From NCBI RefSeq assembly GCF_000205025.1, contig NZ_GL883691.1, forward strand, positions 34,916 through 98,915: a stretch of DNA of 64,000 nt. The letters are read 5' to 3'. The first letter of the stretch is position 1. The number at the start of each line of letters is the position of its first letter. Positions 45,974-53,984 of the stretch are shown one piece after another. A program made the translations under genes and the position numbers. The notes below the pieces were generated by a model, which was given only the letters and a program-made list of their open reading frames with translations, was not told the origin of the DNA and did no database searches. The DNA comes from Parasutterella excrementihominis YIT 11859 (GTDB taxonomy: Bacteria > Pseudomonadota > Gammaproteobacteria > Burkholderiales > Burkholderiaceae_F).

Positions 45974-47659
45974 ATGAGAATTAAAGCTGTATTGCTCGCC
46001 ATGGGCTTGGTTTCCTGCGGTTTAGCTCAAGCCGCGCTGACATCCAGAACGTATGTCACAGAAGGAAAGGGCAATAACGGTCATGTCGTTGTCGAAACTA
46101 CCATCGAAAATGGTGCGATCACTAAAATCCGTGTCTTGAAGAACTCCGAAACACCGATGATCGGAGAGACCGCTATTAAGCTGCTTCCCACAAAAATCGT
46201 TGACCGTCAGTCTTTGGACATTGATAAAGTCGCCGGCGCCACCAACAGCAGCAACGCTATTCTGACGGCTGTCGGAGAAGCTTTGAAGAAAGCCGGCGGT
46301 TCTAAAGCCGACCTTAAAGCTGTAGCTCAGAAGAAGGATCAAGCCGCTGTATTGAAAGATGCCGATACCGACGTAGTCGTAGTCGGTGCGGGCGGCAGCG
46401 GTATGGCCGCGGCCATCGAAGCCAAACGTAAAGGTCTAAACGTTATACTGATCGAAAAGCTTCCGATGATCGGCGGCACCACAGCTTTGTCTTCCACAGC
46501 ATTTAATGCCGGCGGCAGCAAGATCCAGATGGCCTTGAAGAAACCGTACACCGCTGACGACTACTACCTCAAACTCAAAGGCAAAGGTCCGGATGATGCT
46601 TCCTTGCGAAACCTAGCAGACCTTTCCGGTCCTACAACTGATTGGCTCGTAGATATGGGTGCTGACTTAGGACGCGTGATTAACGGCTCCCAGCACACAC
46701 CGAAAGACGGCGGAGCACTTGGCTCCATGCTGGTTCCTGTCATGAAGAAGCAGCTCGACAAACTTGGAATCGAACCTCGCACATCCACAAAGGCTGAAGG
46801 TCTTTACGTTAAAGACGGTCGAGTTGCCGGTGTTCACGTCAGCCACGACAACGGTAAGTATGTCATTCATGCCAAAGGCGTGATTCTGGCTACCGGCGGT
46901 TTTGCTTCAAATCCTGAACTTGTCGCTAAATACACGCCGATGTGGGCAGGTTACCCGTCAACTGCCAGCCGCGGCGCCACAGGCGATGCATTAGCGATGG
47001 CGACTAAGGTAGGCGCAGCGCTGGGTCAAATGGATCGGTCCGGACCTCAGACGGTTGCCTACCAAACCGGTAACGGCGCTGTCTCTTTGACGAACGTTCG
47101 CTACAACGGTGCAATTTTAGTGAATGAAGACGGCAACCGCTTCGTCAACGAATTAGCCCTGACGCCGATCTTAGGCAAAGCGATTAAAGATCAGAAGGAC
47201 GGACATGCTTACCTGATCTTCGATCAGGCTTCCGTGGATCGTGCCGCTCTGATGAAGAAATACAAGGAAGCCGGTTACTTCGTTGAAGCTCCGACACTAG
47301 ATGCATTGGCTAAGAAACTCGGTATCAATGCCGAGAACCTCTCTAAGACCGTTGCAGCCTATCAGAAAGGCATGGATGACGGTGTCGACCACGAATTCGG
47401 TCGCAAAGATTCCCGCTTCAGCCGTATCGACAAGGCTCCGTACTATGGCGCCAAGATCAGTCCGGCAAGCCAGACAACCTATGGCGGCGTCAAGATTGAT
47501 CTGAAGGCTCGTGCTGTCACCGAAACCGGTAAAGTCATTCCCGGACTTTACGTTAGCGGCGAAGCAGCTTCTCAGTACGGTCAAGGCGTTTCCATCGGCG
47601 TGATCTTAGGTAAACTTGCTGCAGACACAGCAGCTGAAGACATTGCTAAGATGAAATAA
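45974..47659 (+). CDS. Exported FMN-binding flavoprotein reductase (UrdA-like, flavinylated)
   Basis: 561 aa. The signal peptide ends near LAQA (residue 20). Residues about 25-105 form an FMN_bind domain with DKVAGAT (84-90), the ApbE flavin-transfer motif whose threonine (T90) would carry covalent FMN. Residues about 130-555 form the FAD reductase domain: VVVGAGGSGMAAAIEAKRKGL, then GGTTALSSTAFNAGG, YPSTASRGATGDALAM, EDGNRFVNEL, and SQTTYGGVKIDL and GEAASQYGQGVSIG. Such proteins accept electrons from a quinol-linked carrier through FMN and reduce an extracytoplasmic C=C compound (urocanate, fumarate, methacrylate or cinnamate types). The MerR gene and operator directly upstream suggest induction by the substrate. 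ApbE is not in the window. Confidence 0.92.
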   Translation: MRIKAVLLAMGLVSCGLAQAALTSRTYVTEGKGNNGHVVVETTIENGAITKIRVLKNSETPMIGETAIKLLPTKIVDRQSLDIDKVAGATNSSNAILTAVGEALKKAGGSKADLKAVAQKKDQAAVLKDADTDVVVVGAGGSGMAAAIEAKRKGLNVILIEKLPMIGGTTALSSTAFNAGGSKIQMALKKPYTADDYYLKLKGKGPDDASLRNLADLSGPTTDWLVDMGADLGRVINGSQHTPKDGGALGSMLVPVMKKQLDKLGIEPRTSTKAEGLYVKDGRVAGVHVSHDNGKYVIHAKGVILATGGFASNPELVAKYTPMWAGYPSTASRGATGDALAMATKVGAALGQMDRSGPQTVAYQTGNGAVSLTNVRYNGAILVNEDGNRFVNELALTPILGKAIKDQKDGHAYLIFDQASVDRAALMKKYKEAGYFVEAPTLDALAKKLGINAENLSKTVAAYQKGMDDGVDHEFGRKDSRFSRIDKAPYYGAKISPASQTTYGGVKIDLKARAVTETGKVIPGLYVSGEAASQYGQGVSIGVILGKLAADTAAEDIAKMK

Positions 47660-47673
47660 TCCCTAAATGACAA

Positions 47674-47693
47674 CGGCCTCCGAAAGGAGGCCG
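47674..47693. terminator. Hairpin between convergent genes
   Basis: CGGCCTCC-GAAA-GGAGGCCG: a perfect 8-bp stem with a GNRA-type tetraloop, 14 bases after the reductase stop and 22 bases beyond the end of the convergent cooC-like gene. Confidence 0.8.
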
Positions 47694-47714
47694 AATTGCT
47701 TTTGAATCAATCAA

Positions 47715-48479
47715 TTAAAGTTTTTTGTAAACCTGCCGAACGGCTACAAGTGCCGGATTGTTTTCCGGAAGTTCTAAGAGCGATTTGCCTTCGCTATCGT
47801 AAGCTTCCACTTCTTCGTCCATCGGAACCGCCCCAAAAATCTCCAGGCCCAACTCTTTAGCGAATGCTTCTAATTTAGAAACATCGTTGCGGGTACGGTT
47901 AAAGACTACGCCGATCTTTTTGCAGAAAGGCAGAAGGCCTTCGTCTCTCATTTCTTTGATATGAGAAATTGTCTTCATGCCGCGGAAAGATGAGTCAGTC
48001 AGGACGATAAGAGTGTCGATCTTTTCAACGACTTGGCGGTTGATCTGCTCGATACCTGCTTCGCCGTCAATAAGGACCGTGTTGAATTCATCCGTTAAGT
48101 AACTGATGGCCTGCTGGAGCAAATCATTAACCGAGCAGAAGCAGCCCTTGGATTCCATATGGCCCATGGCAAGGAAAGAAAAGTCTTTGCCTTCGTCGAG
48201 TACTCTGGCGGTCAAATAGTCAACCTTGTCGGCCAACTCTTCCTGCGCCTGGCGATCGCCTTCTTCGGCGACTCTGAGGATTTCATCGCGAACCGTACCA
48301 ATGGTTTTGATCTCTTTGCGACCTAGGGCATAGTGAAGACCTAAAGCAGGGTCGGCATCGACCACCAGCAATTTACCGGCCTGCGGATCTTCGATCATGA
48401 CTTTCGTCAAAAGCGTCGTAAAGGCGGTCTTACCTACACCGCCTTTGCCGCAAACGGCAATAACTCTATGATTATTCAT
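47715..48479 (-). CDS. CooC-like P-loop ATPase for metal-cluster maturation
   Basis: 254 aa. The deviant Walker A CGKGGVGKTAFTTLL (10-24) and VVDADPALGLHYAL (39-52) match CooC/MinD-type NTPases. The C113-x-C115 pair in KGCFCSV matches the CxC metal site of CooC, which loads nickel into carbon monoxide dehydrogenase. LIDGEAGIEQINR is the Walker B-like segment. Here no CO dehydrogenase is nearby: the gene ends an operon of 2-hydroxyacyl-CoA dehydratase-type proteins and a Cys-rich protein. A role in building or repairing their iron-sulfur clusters is an inference from that context. It lies 11 bases after the Cys-rich gene. Confidence 0.85.
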   Translation of the reverse strand: MNNHRVIAVCGKGGVGKTAFTTLLTKVMIEDPQAGKLLVVDADPALGLHYALGRKEIKTIGTVRDEILRVAEEGDRQAQEELADKVDYLTARVLDEGKDFSFLAMGHMESKGCFCSVNDLLQQAISYLTDEFNTVLIDGEAGIEQINRQVVEKIDTLIVLTDSSFRGMKTISHIKEMRDEGLLPFCKKIGVVFNRTRNDVSKLEAFAKELGLEIFGAVPMDEEVEAYDSEGKSLLELPENNPALVAVRQVYKKL

Positions 48480-48490
48480 ATTTTAATCCC

Positions 48491-49183
48491 CTATTGACTG
48501 ATTCTGTGGGCTTCACTTAAGCGTCCGATTCTACGGACATTGGCACAAAGTTTCTTATCAGCACACTTGCCGCAGTGTCCGAGGACGTGACAATCCTTAA
48601 AGTTAAAGCCGCGGTCTTCCCAGACTTTTGCCTTTAATTTTTCAGAATTCTGATAAAAAACTTCCGAAACCTGGTCCAGCTGTTTATAAATCGGTCCTTG
48701 CCCTCGAAGGAAGCAGGCTTGAACCGATTCAATTTCAGGAAATTCTTCTTGAATGCGTGCGGAAAGAACCGCAGCAAGTTCCTTTAAGCCGATGCCTTGC
48801 GCCTGAGCTTTTTTACCGATTCGGATCCAAAGATCTTTACCTGCACCTTTGACCATGACGCCGGGAAGACGAAGCATGGATCGAAAATTCTGCAGAACCA
48901 GGTAAAAAAGTTCATCGTTAAGTTTTGAACCGTAAAAATGAAGAAAAAGCCCTAAAGAGTTCGATGATGCGTCTTCGCAGAGCATTCCGGCAAAGGAGGG
49001 TTGGTTTGAGGAGGCGGAATACTCCAGAAAGACCGCTGAACCTTCAGGGCCCCCGAGGTCTTCAACAGCATCCGACTTTAAGACGAAGTTGGATTTCGAT
49101 TCCAATGCTTTTAGATCCTCCGAAGCATATGTCTTTTCGGATGGCTCTGCGAGTTCTAATAAAGTTGTCTTAAAGTCGGTCAT
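48491..49183 (-). CDS. Cys-rich protein of unknown function in the dehydratase operon
   Basis: 230 aa, soluble. The C-terminal 35 residues hold a cysteine cluster, CHVLGHCGKCADKKLC (C-x5-C-x2-C-x5-C), a likely iron-sulfur or zinc site. Upstream there is a domain of about 90-190 with VSEVFYQNSEKLKAKVWEDRGF. I recognise no family securely; the pattern recalls small proteins next to CooC/CODH genes, but this is only an impression. Its tight placement (21 bases after the activase gene, 11 before the cooC-like gene) argues for a common pathway, for example as an electron carrier or maturation partner. Confidence 0.7.
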   Translation of the reverse strand: MTDFKTTLLELAEPSEKTYASEDLKALESKSNFVLKSDAVEDLGGPEGSAVFLEYSASSNQPSFAGMLCEDASSNSLGLFLHFYGSKLNDELFYLVLQNFRSMLRLPGVMVKGAGKDLWIRIGKKAQAQGIGLKELAAVLSARIQEEFPEIESVQACFLRGQGPIYKQLDQVSEVFYQNSEKLKAKVWEDRGFNFKDCHVLGHCGKCADKKLCANVRRIGRLSEAHRISQ

Positions 49184-49204
49184 AATGAATCCCCGTTTAA
49201 CTCT

Positions 49205-50026
49205 TTAAGAAGCCTGAGCTTTCTCTTCTTCGAAATGTTCCTTAGCAAAAAGTGCTGCGCCAAGAGCGCCCATCAGCTGAGGATCCATGGTGAGTTCAGC
49301 TAAGGGCAGATGAAGACGTTTTTCCAAAGCTTTTCTGAGCGCCTTGTTGCTTGAGCAGCCGCCGGTCAGCGCAACATCTTCTTCCACACCCACCTTAAAG
49401 GCCATTCCATGAATACGTCTGGCGATAGATTCATGGATGCCTGCGGCAATATCCGGCAGCGGAACGCTGTTATTGACGAGCGAAATGACTTCCGACTCGG
49501 CAAAGACGCTGCACTGTTTAGAAATCGAGCAGGGCTTTTTGGATTTCAGGGCTTCTTCGGCTAAATGTGTCAGATCAATGTCGAGTACACGGGACATAAC
49601 TTCAAAAAAACGTCCCGTGCCCGCAGAGCACTTGTCATTCATCTGGAAGTCCAGAACTTTCCCTTGTGGCCCAACAGAGATAACTTTACAGTCCTGACCG
49701 CCGATATCAATAATCGTGCGGACAGAGGGGCAAAGATGACTGGCGCCTTTGGCGTGGCAGGAAATTTCAGAGACTTCATCCGTGTAACCGGGAAGGTTGC
49801 TGCGGCCGTAACCGGTAGTGACGACACGGCCTTCATTCTTAAATTTAGTCAACAGTTCTTCGGCAGAGATACCCATGGATTCCGCGGTCTTCTCCACGGC
49901 CTTTTCAAAAGTTTTAATCGGACCGTGGGAAGAGCGAACAATGGAGGAGCCGAGAACGCTGAGGTTCTCATCTAATACAACGATTTTTCCGGTCGTAGAA
50001 CCTAAATCGCATCCGACAAAAATCAT
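49205..50026 (-). CDS. 2-hydroxyacyl-CoA dehydratase / benzoyl-CoA reductase activating ATPase (HgdC/BcrA-type)
   Basis: 273 aa, usual for the single-domain activator. The ASKHA-fold phosphate loops are visible: GCDLGSTTGKIVVLD, IDIGGQDCKV, ALTGGCSSN and GALGAALFAKE. The cluster ligands of the bridging [4Fe-4S] are C133 in NDKCSAGTG and C172 in KQCSVFAESE. The dimer uses ATP hydrolysis to push one electron at very low potential into the dehydratase subunits. It lies between the second subunit gene and the Cys-rich gene. Confidence 0.93.
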   Translation of the reverse strand: MIFVGCDLGSTTGKIVVLDENLSVLGSSIVRSSHGPIKTFEKAVEKTAESMGISAEELLTKFKNEGRVVTTGYGRSNLPGYTDEVSEISCHAKGASHLCPSVRTIIDIGGQDCKVISVGPQGKVLDFQMNDKCSAGTGRFFEVMSRVLDIDLTHLAEEALKSKKPCSISKQCSVFAESEVISLVNNSVPLPDIAAGIHESIARRIHGMAFKVGVEEDVALTGGCSSNKALRKALEKRLHLPLAELTMDPQLMGALGAALFAKEHFEEEKAQAS

Positions 50027-50053
50027 GTGTTTTCACTCCAAAATGCTCGAATT

Positions 50054-51358
50054 TTAATGGACGTTTCTCTTGAAGCCGTTGGCGCTGAAGAAGTTGGAGA
50101 TATCGCTCTTAACTTTATCCAACGGTGTATAGCGCTCGTCAAAGAGGCTCGTTGTCAGCGAGAGCAGAGGAACGTTCATATCGCGGCAGGCCTTCTTCAT
50201 GAACTGGTTGATGCCGGACTGGTCTTTATGGCCCTGATGACCGGAGAACAGAACCGCGTCAATCGAGTTGTTCTGAATTTCATTACGAAGGTCTTCGACA
50301 ACGACATCGACCCAGCCGCGGCCCTGACGAATCATCGGAACTTCGGCAATAGCTCTGCGCGCTAAGCCGAAGAGCATGCTTTCTTCTGTGGAGGTATCGA
50401 TCTTTTCGTAAGGTGTCATTTGCTGGAAGGAACTGACAACGACGGCATTCCATTCTTCAGCAAGCCACTGACCGAGTTTGTCCCCCCATAGCGGATTGAG
50501 ATCAGGCCAGAAGACGCGGATTTGTTCATTCATGACGGGCCCCACGCCTTTTTCTACGTTGGCCTTGGCAAAGTCACGAACGGCACCCATCAAAGCTGTG
50601 GCGCGAGGATCGCCGCAAGGCAGATGCTGAGTTAGAGCCCAGAAGGCGTCACCGACTGCAAAGGAGGGCATAGGAGCCGGGGATGCGCGCATCAGTTCAT
50701 TAACTTCTGCCCAAATCTCGTACTGTTTGTTCGTTTCATCAACGATTTCACGCAGTTTGTTGACGTCGTACTTTGCGCCGGTATTCTTTTCAATAAAGGA
50801 GATCATTTCCTTGAGCTGCTTGGCAACATACTCAAAGTCCTTGTCGGTATGTCCGTAGCTCGGGTCGATGGTGTAAACCGGAACGCCCTTGAGGTAATCG
50901 CATTCGGCAAAAGCCTGATGCAGCATCAGCTGTCCGTCGCAGGGTTCGGCCATAGCAACGAAGCAGTCAGGACGAGGATGCAGGCGGTTGACCATGGAGT
51001 AAACGGCGTAGCGCACGAGCGAGCACATTTTGTCGTCAAGGTTAAAACGATCGCATTCTTTGGCGTCGGCATAATCAGTGAGACCCAAATGGAACATCAG
51101 GTCAAAAACCGGGTTGTAATAAACGACACCCATCGCGGCCAGGATTTCCTGACAGTTGCCGTACCAAGTGCACATCAAAGGCTTATGATTCTTAGCGGCA
51201 TCTAAGACGTTCTTGGAATGATCGAGCATCAAACCGACGACGGCTTCTTGAACGGGATTGCGTTTTTCCTGAGGAAGGGTTTCAAAGAACTGCAGCACAC
51301 CTTGCAGACGATCGATATATTCTTGAGTTCTTTCAAGACCGGTAACATATTCAGCCAT
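50054..51358 (-). CDS. 2-hydroxyacyl-CoA dehydratase-type subunit (HgdB/BcrB-like)
   Basis: 434 aa of the dehydratase/reductase subunit fold. Cysteines likely to hold a [4Fe-4S] are in MCSLVRYAVYSMVN and AEPCDGQLMLHQAF. The C-terminal motif FSGHQGHKDQSGINQ has His where, as I recall, related subunits often have Cys (for example WGC-type motifs); this needs an alignment. Members eliminate water from (R)-2-hydroxyacyl-CoA, reduce aromatic acyl-CoA, or form double-cubane proteins; which applies here is unknown. The operon contains no CoA-transferase, which is usual for a dedicated dehydratase, so the substrate may not be a CoA thioester made locally. Confidence 0.85.
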   Translation of the reverse strand: MAEYVTGLERTQEYIDRLQGVLQFFETLPQEKRNPVQEAVVGLMLDHSKNVLDAAKNHKPLMCTWYGNCQEILAAMGVVYYNPVFDLMFHLGLTDYADAKECDRFNLDDKMCSLVRYAVYSMVNRLHPRPDCFVAMAEPCDGQLMLHQAFAECDYLKGVPVYTIDPSYGHTDKDFEYVAKQLKEMISFIEKNTGAKYDVNKLREIVDETNKQYEIWAEVNELMRASPAPMPSFAVGDAFWALTQHLPCGDPRATALMGAVRDFAKANVEKGVGPVMNEQIRVFWPDLNPLWGDKLGQWLAEEWNAVVVSSFQQMTPYEKIDTSTEESMLFGLARRAIAEVPMIRQGRGWVDVVVEDLRNEIQNNSIDAVLFSGHQGHKDQSGINQFMKKACRDMNVPLLSLTTSLFDERYTPLDKVKSDISNFFSANGFKRNVH

Positions 51359-51375
51359 GATTCTTTTCCTTCTTA

Positions 51376-52530
51376 TTAAGCGGTTTGACGGTCGGCGAGG
51401 CTTTCAACAAAGGCCTGAACGCGAGTCTTGATCTGGCCTTGGCCTTCCGGCGTGTAATCTACCTCGAGTTCGAGGAAAGGAACATTGTTTTCATGCAGGC
51501 GCTTGCGCATCAGGAAATGTTCGAATGCCCAAAGGTCGCACATGTAGAGTCGGGAGGCGACAACGCCGTCAGCCTTGTATTGTTTGACGAGGTCAAGCAG
51601 GCGTTCCATACGTTCGACCTGTGTGCCCATCTGGCGGGTTGCAGCCGGTTTTTCTTCAAAGTAGTAATTGATGATGGCTTCGAGCGGATCACCGTCCTCA
51701 CAGATTACAACGTCGGCTGCGCGGGTACCGAATCCGGTGTTGTCAGAAACGACGTGAGCATCATTCTGCTGCAGAAGTTCGAAGAACTCGGGATTGTCGG
51801 CATGTCCGCCGGTATAGAGCAGACGGACTTTGGGTTTGATTCTGGGGCCGTTGGCTTTCAACGCAGCAATCAGATCCTTCATCATCTTATTGTATTCAGG
51901 ACGGGGAAGAGAGACGCCGGCGAGCATAACCATCAGAAGTTCCAAACCCGTCAGATAAACTTCTTCGCCTTTCTGCATTTCATAGATTTCCTGCTGCAGA
52001 CGGCGTGTTTCATTGTGAAGTTTGATGGCTTCAGCTAATTTTTCTTTCGTGATTTCGACACCGAAGTGTTCTTCGGTAGCTTTGATCAGTTTATTGATTT
52101 CTTCACGATAGAAATCTTTGGAGAGCTCACTGCGTTTCTTTGGGACATACATGAAATGATAAGCCGGATTGCCGGGGATGGTCTTCCAGTTGTCGTAGAT
52201 TCGTCTGGAGTGGTCGCAAAGGTTGTATAAGACAGCGCCATCCAAGAAATCCCATTTACCGTCCAGGATTTCGTTATAAGTGTGTTTCGTGTAATTGCAG
52301 GTGAGCTGGCGGAAGAATGCTTCTGCCATTTCCGTGCCCTCCGAAGTCGTACCGCGAAGGTAAATGGGAGCTGCGCCAGCCGCAGTGATAATTTCTTCAG
52401 GTGTGTCCTGATACATGAATCCGACGGTTTTTCCACCTTGGTCGACGTAATTCATGAGAACTTGATTGAAGGGATTTTTTCCGGCTTCGACTAACGCCGT
52501 CAATTCCGGAAGTTGTTTGAGAGTATTCAT
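51376..52530 (-). CDS. 2-hydroxyacyl-CoA dehydratase-type subunit (HgdA/BcrC-like)
   Basis: 384 aa, first gene of the five-gene operon. The fold is recognisable from FMYQDTPEEIITAAGAAPIYLRG, where a Cys or Gly-rich start is common, and from three candidate cluster cysteines: RQLTCNYTKHTYN, LYNLCDHSRRIYDNW and SRLYMCDLWAFEHF. The VRLLYTGGHADNPEFFE motif is typical. It pairs with the 434-aa subunit to form the catalytic component that the ATPase at 49205-50026 would activate. The start ATG at 52530 has an AGGAGG-like site upstream (GCCTCCTT as read on the plus strand). It is divergent from a porin gene. Confidence 0.88.
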   Translation of the reverse strand: MNTLKQLPELTALVEAGKNPFNQVLMNYVDQGGKTVGFMYQDTPEEIITAAGAAPIYLRGTTSEGTEMAEAFFRQLTCNYTKHTYNEILDGKWDFLDGAVLYNLCDHSRRIYDNWKTIPGNPAYHFMYVPKKRSELSKDFYREEINKLIKATEEHFGVEITKEKLAEAIKLHNETRRLQQEIYEMQKGEEVYLTGLELLMVMLAGVSLPRPEYNKMMKDLIAALKANGPRIKPKVRLLYTGGHADNPEFFELLQQNDAHVVSDNTGFGTRAADVVICEDGDPLEAIINYYFEEKPAATRQMGTQVERMERLLDLVKQYKADGVVASRLYMCDLWAFEHFLMRKRLHENNVPFLELEVDYTPEGQGQIKTRVQAFVESLADRQTA

Positions 52531-52598
52531 GCTGCCTCCTTGGGATGATTGAGGTCTGTTGCCATAAGGTCATATTAGATTTTGTGTGATTTGGAAAG

Positions 52599-52653
52599 TG
52601 TTAAGCACTTAACATTGTGCGGTGGTAATCGCGGTTTTCGTTAAGCTCTTAAC
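52599..52653. promoter_or_regulatory. Two GTTAAG-N2-CTTAAC palindromes in the dehydratase/porin divergent promoter
   Basis: TGTTAAG-CA-CTTAACA (52599-52614) and GTTAAG-CT-CTTAAC (52640-52653) are perfect palindromes whose centres are exactly 40 bases apart, close to four helical turns. They lie 69 bases from the dehydratase start and 62 bases from the porin start. A dimeric regulator binding both sites, perhaps cooperatively, is the simplest reading. Related sites occur near 56912 and 57235-57273. Confidence 0.7.
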
Positions 52654-52714
52654 AAGTTGGCGTGATGGTCTTTTTTATGATGGAGGCATATCCCAATCCC
52701 TCAAGGAGAAAACC

Positions 52715-53836
52715 ATGAAAAAGACTCTTCCCGCGCTCATTTGTGCAGCTTTTTTAGGTACCGCAGCACAAGCAGCTCAAGTTGATATTTTCGGTGCCGT
52801 TGATATGTATGTCGGCGTGAACAATGCCGGCGGCGAATGGAGAACCGGTCTTCAGTCCGGCGGCTTGACAGCTTCCCATATCGGTTTGAAAGGAACCGAA
52901 GACCTCGGCGGCGGCACACAGGTATTCTTCAATTTAGACCAGGCTTTCTTAGCTGATAACGGCAGCAAGACTTTCGGAAATGAAGGTAAGGCTTTCAGCC
53001 GTGAAGCAAACGTCGGTATCCGCGGTAAATACGGTCAATTGTCTTTCGGCCGTCAGTACACGCCGCATTTCCTGGTATTTGCTATGTACGATCCGACGGA
53101 ACTGAGTTTAGGTTCTTCTGACTCTCCGTACTTCTTCCCCGGACCTGCTGCTGTAACCGGCTGGGACGGCGGCCTGGTTCGTGCTGACAATTCTATTCAG
53201 TATGTTCTTCCGACATCTTTCGGTCTGACCAATTTCTTCTATGTTGCGCTCGGCGAACATCAGAATGCTGCCGGAACACAAGACTCCAATAAGCTCGGCA
53301 ATATTTACAACTACGCTGCCAAGTATGACAACGGCAATTTCTCCATCATGGGCAGCTATTTGTACCGCAACGTTGCGATGGGCCCGACAAAGGACGCTTC
53401 TCATAACCAGTACCTGAACTTCGCAGTTAGCTATGACTTCGGTGTAACAAAACCAGTCTTCCAGTTCACTAAGAAATTTGCCAGCAATGAAGCAGTTCAA
53501 GATAAGTTCTGGATGGCTCAGTTAGGAACATCTACTCCCCTCTGGGGAGGCAAGTGGATGGTTTCAGCTTCCTACATGAAGAATCAGACAAAAGATGATG
53601 CCAACGCCTGGTCTCTTGGAACGAAGTATGCCTATCCGCTTTCTAAACGCACTCGCCTCTATGCTGGTGTCGAAGCGGTCTTCAATGACAGCAATGCAGG
53701 TTATGCAATTGAAGCCGGCCCCGACAGCTCTCTGCACTTCAACTTCGATGCGAACAAGTTGATAACGGGCTACGGTACGGATTATCTTGGTAAAAATGTT
53801 CAGCAGATCTTCGTCGGTATCAACCACCAGTTCTAG
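52715..53836 (+). CDS. Outer-membrane porin (Burkholderiales general porin family)
   Basis: 373 aa from the ATG at 52715 (AAGGAG 6 bases upstream). A signal peptide (MKKTLPALICAAFLG, cleavage after AAQA, residue 20) is followed by VDIFGAVDMYVGVNN, LKGTEDLGGGTQVFFNLDQAF, and RGKYGQLSFGRQYTP, the usual porin_4 landmarks, and the protein ends in the outer-membrane F (NHQF). It forms a trimeric 16-strand channel for small anionic solutes. It shares a divergent promoter, with two palindromes, with the dehydratase operon, so the two may be co-regulated: solute entry and its metabolism. A strong terminator follows. Confidence 0.95.
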   Translation: MKKTLPALICAAFLGTAAQAAQVDIFGAVDMYVGVNNAGGEWRTGLQSGGLTASHIGLKGTEDLGGGTQVFFNLDQAFLADNGSKTFGNEGKAFSREANVGIRGKYGQLSFGRQYTPHFLVFAMYDPTELSLGSSDSPYFFPGPAAVTGWDGGLVRADNSIQYVLPTSFGLTNFFYVALGEHQNAAGTQDSNKLGNIYNYAAKYDNGNFSIMGSYLYRNVAMGPTKDASHNQYLNFAVSYDFGVTKPVFQFTKKFASNEAVQDKFWMAQLGTSTPLWGGKWMVSASYMKNQTKDDANAWSLGTKYAYPLSKRTRLYAGVEAVFNDSNAGYAIEAGPDSSLHFNFDANKLITGYGTDYLGKNVQQIFVGINHQF

Positions 53837-53864
53837 TAGAAGCTTTCAAAGCTAACTGAACAAA

Positions 53865-53900
53865 AGCCTCTGAGGAGAGATCTTCGGAGGCTGATTTTTT
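53865..53900 (+). terminator. Terminator after the porin gene
   Basis: AGCCTC (53865-53870) and GAGGCT (53887-53892) with inner GA-GA/TC-TC pairs, followed by GATTTTTTC. Confidence 0.9.
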
Positions 53901-53984
53901 CTTGTGAAAAAAGGAAACTGCGAAAATTTCTTCCGGCGGTTTGGAAAGAATCAGAATTTTCGAATAATTCTTAGTTATTCTTTT

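Noticed and set aside
47715..48479. MinD/ParA-type cell division or plasmid partition ATPase
   Set aside because: The CxC pair (C113, C115) and the placement after dehydratase genes match CooC-type maturation ATPases; no partition partner is nearby.
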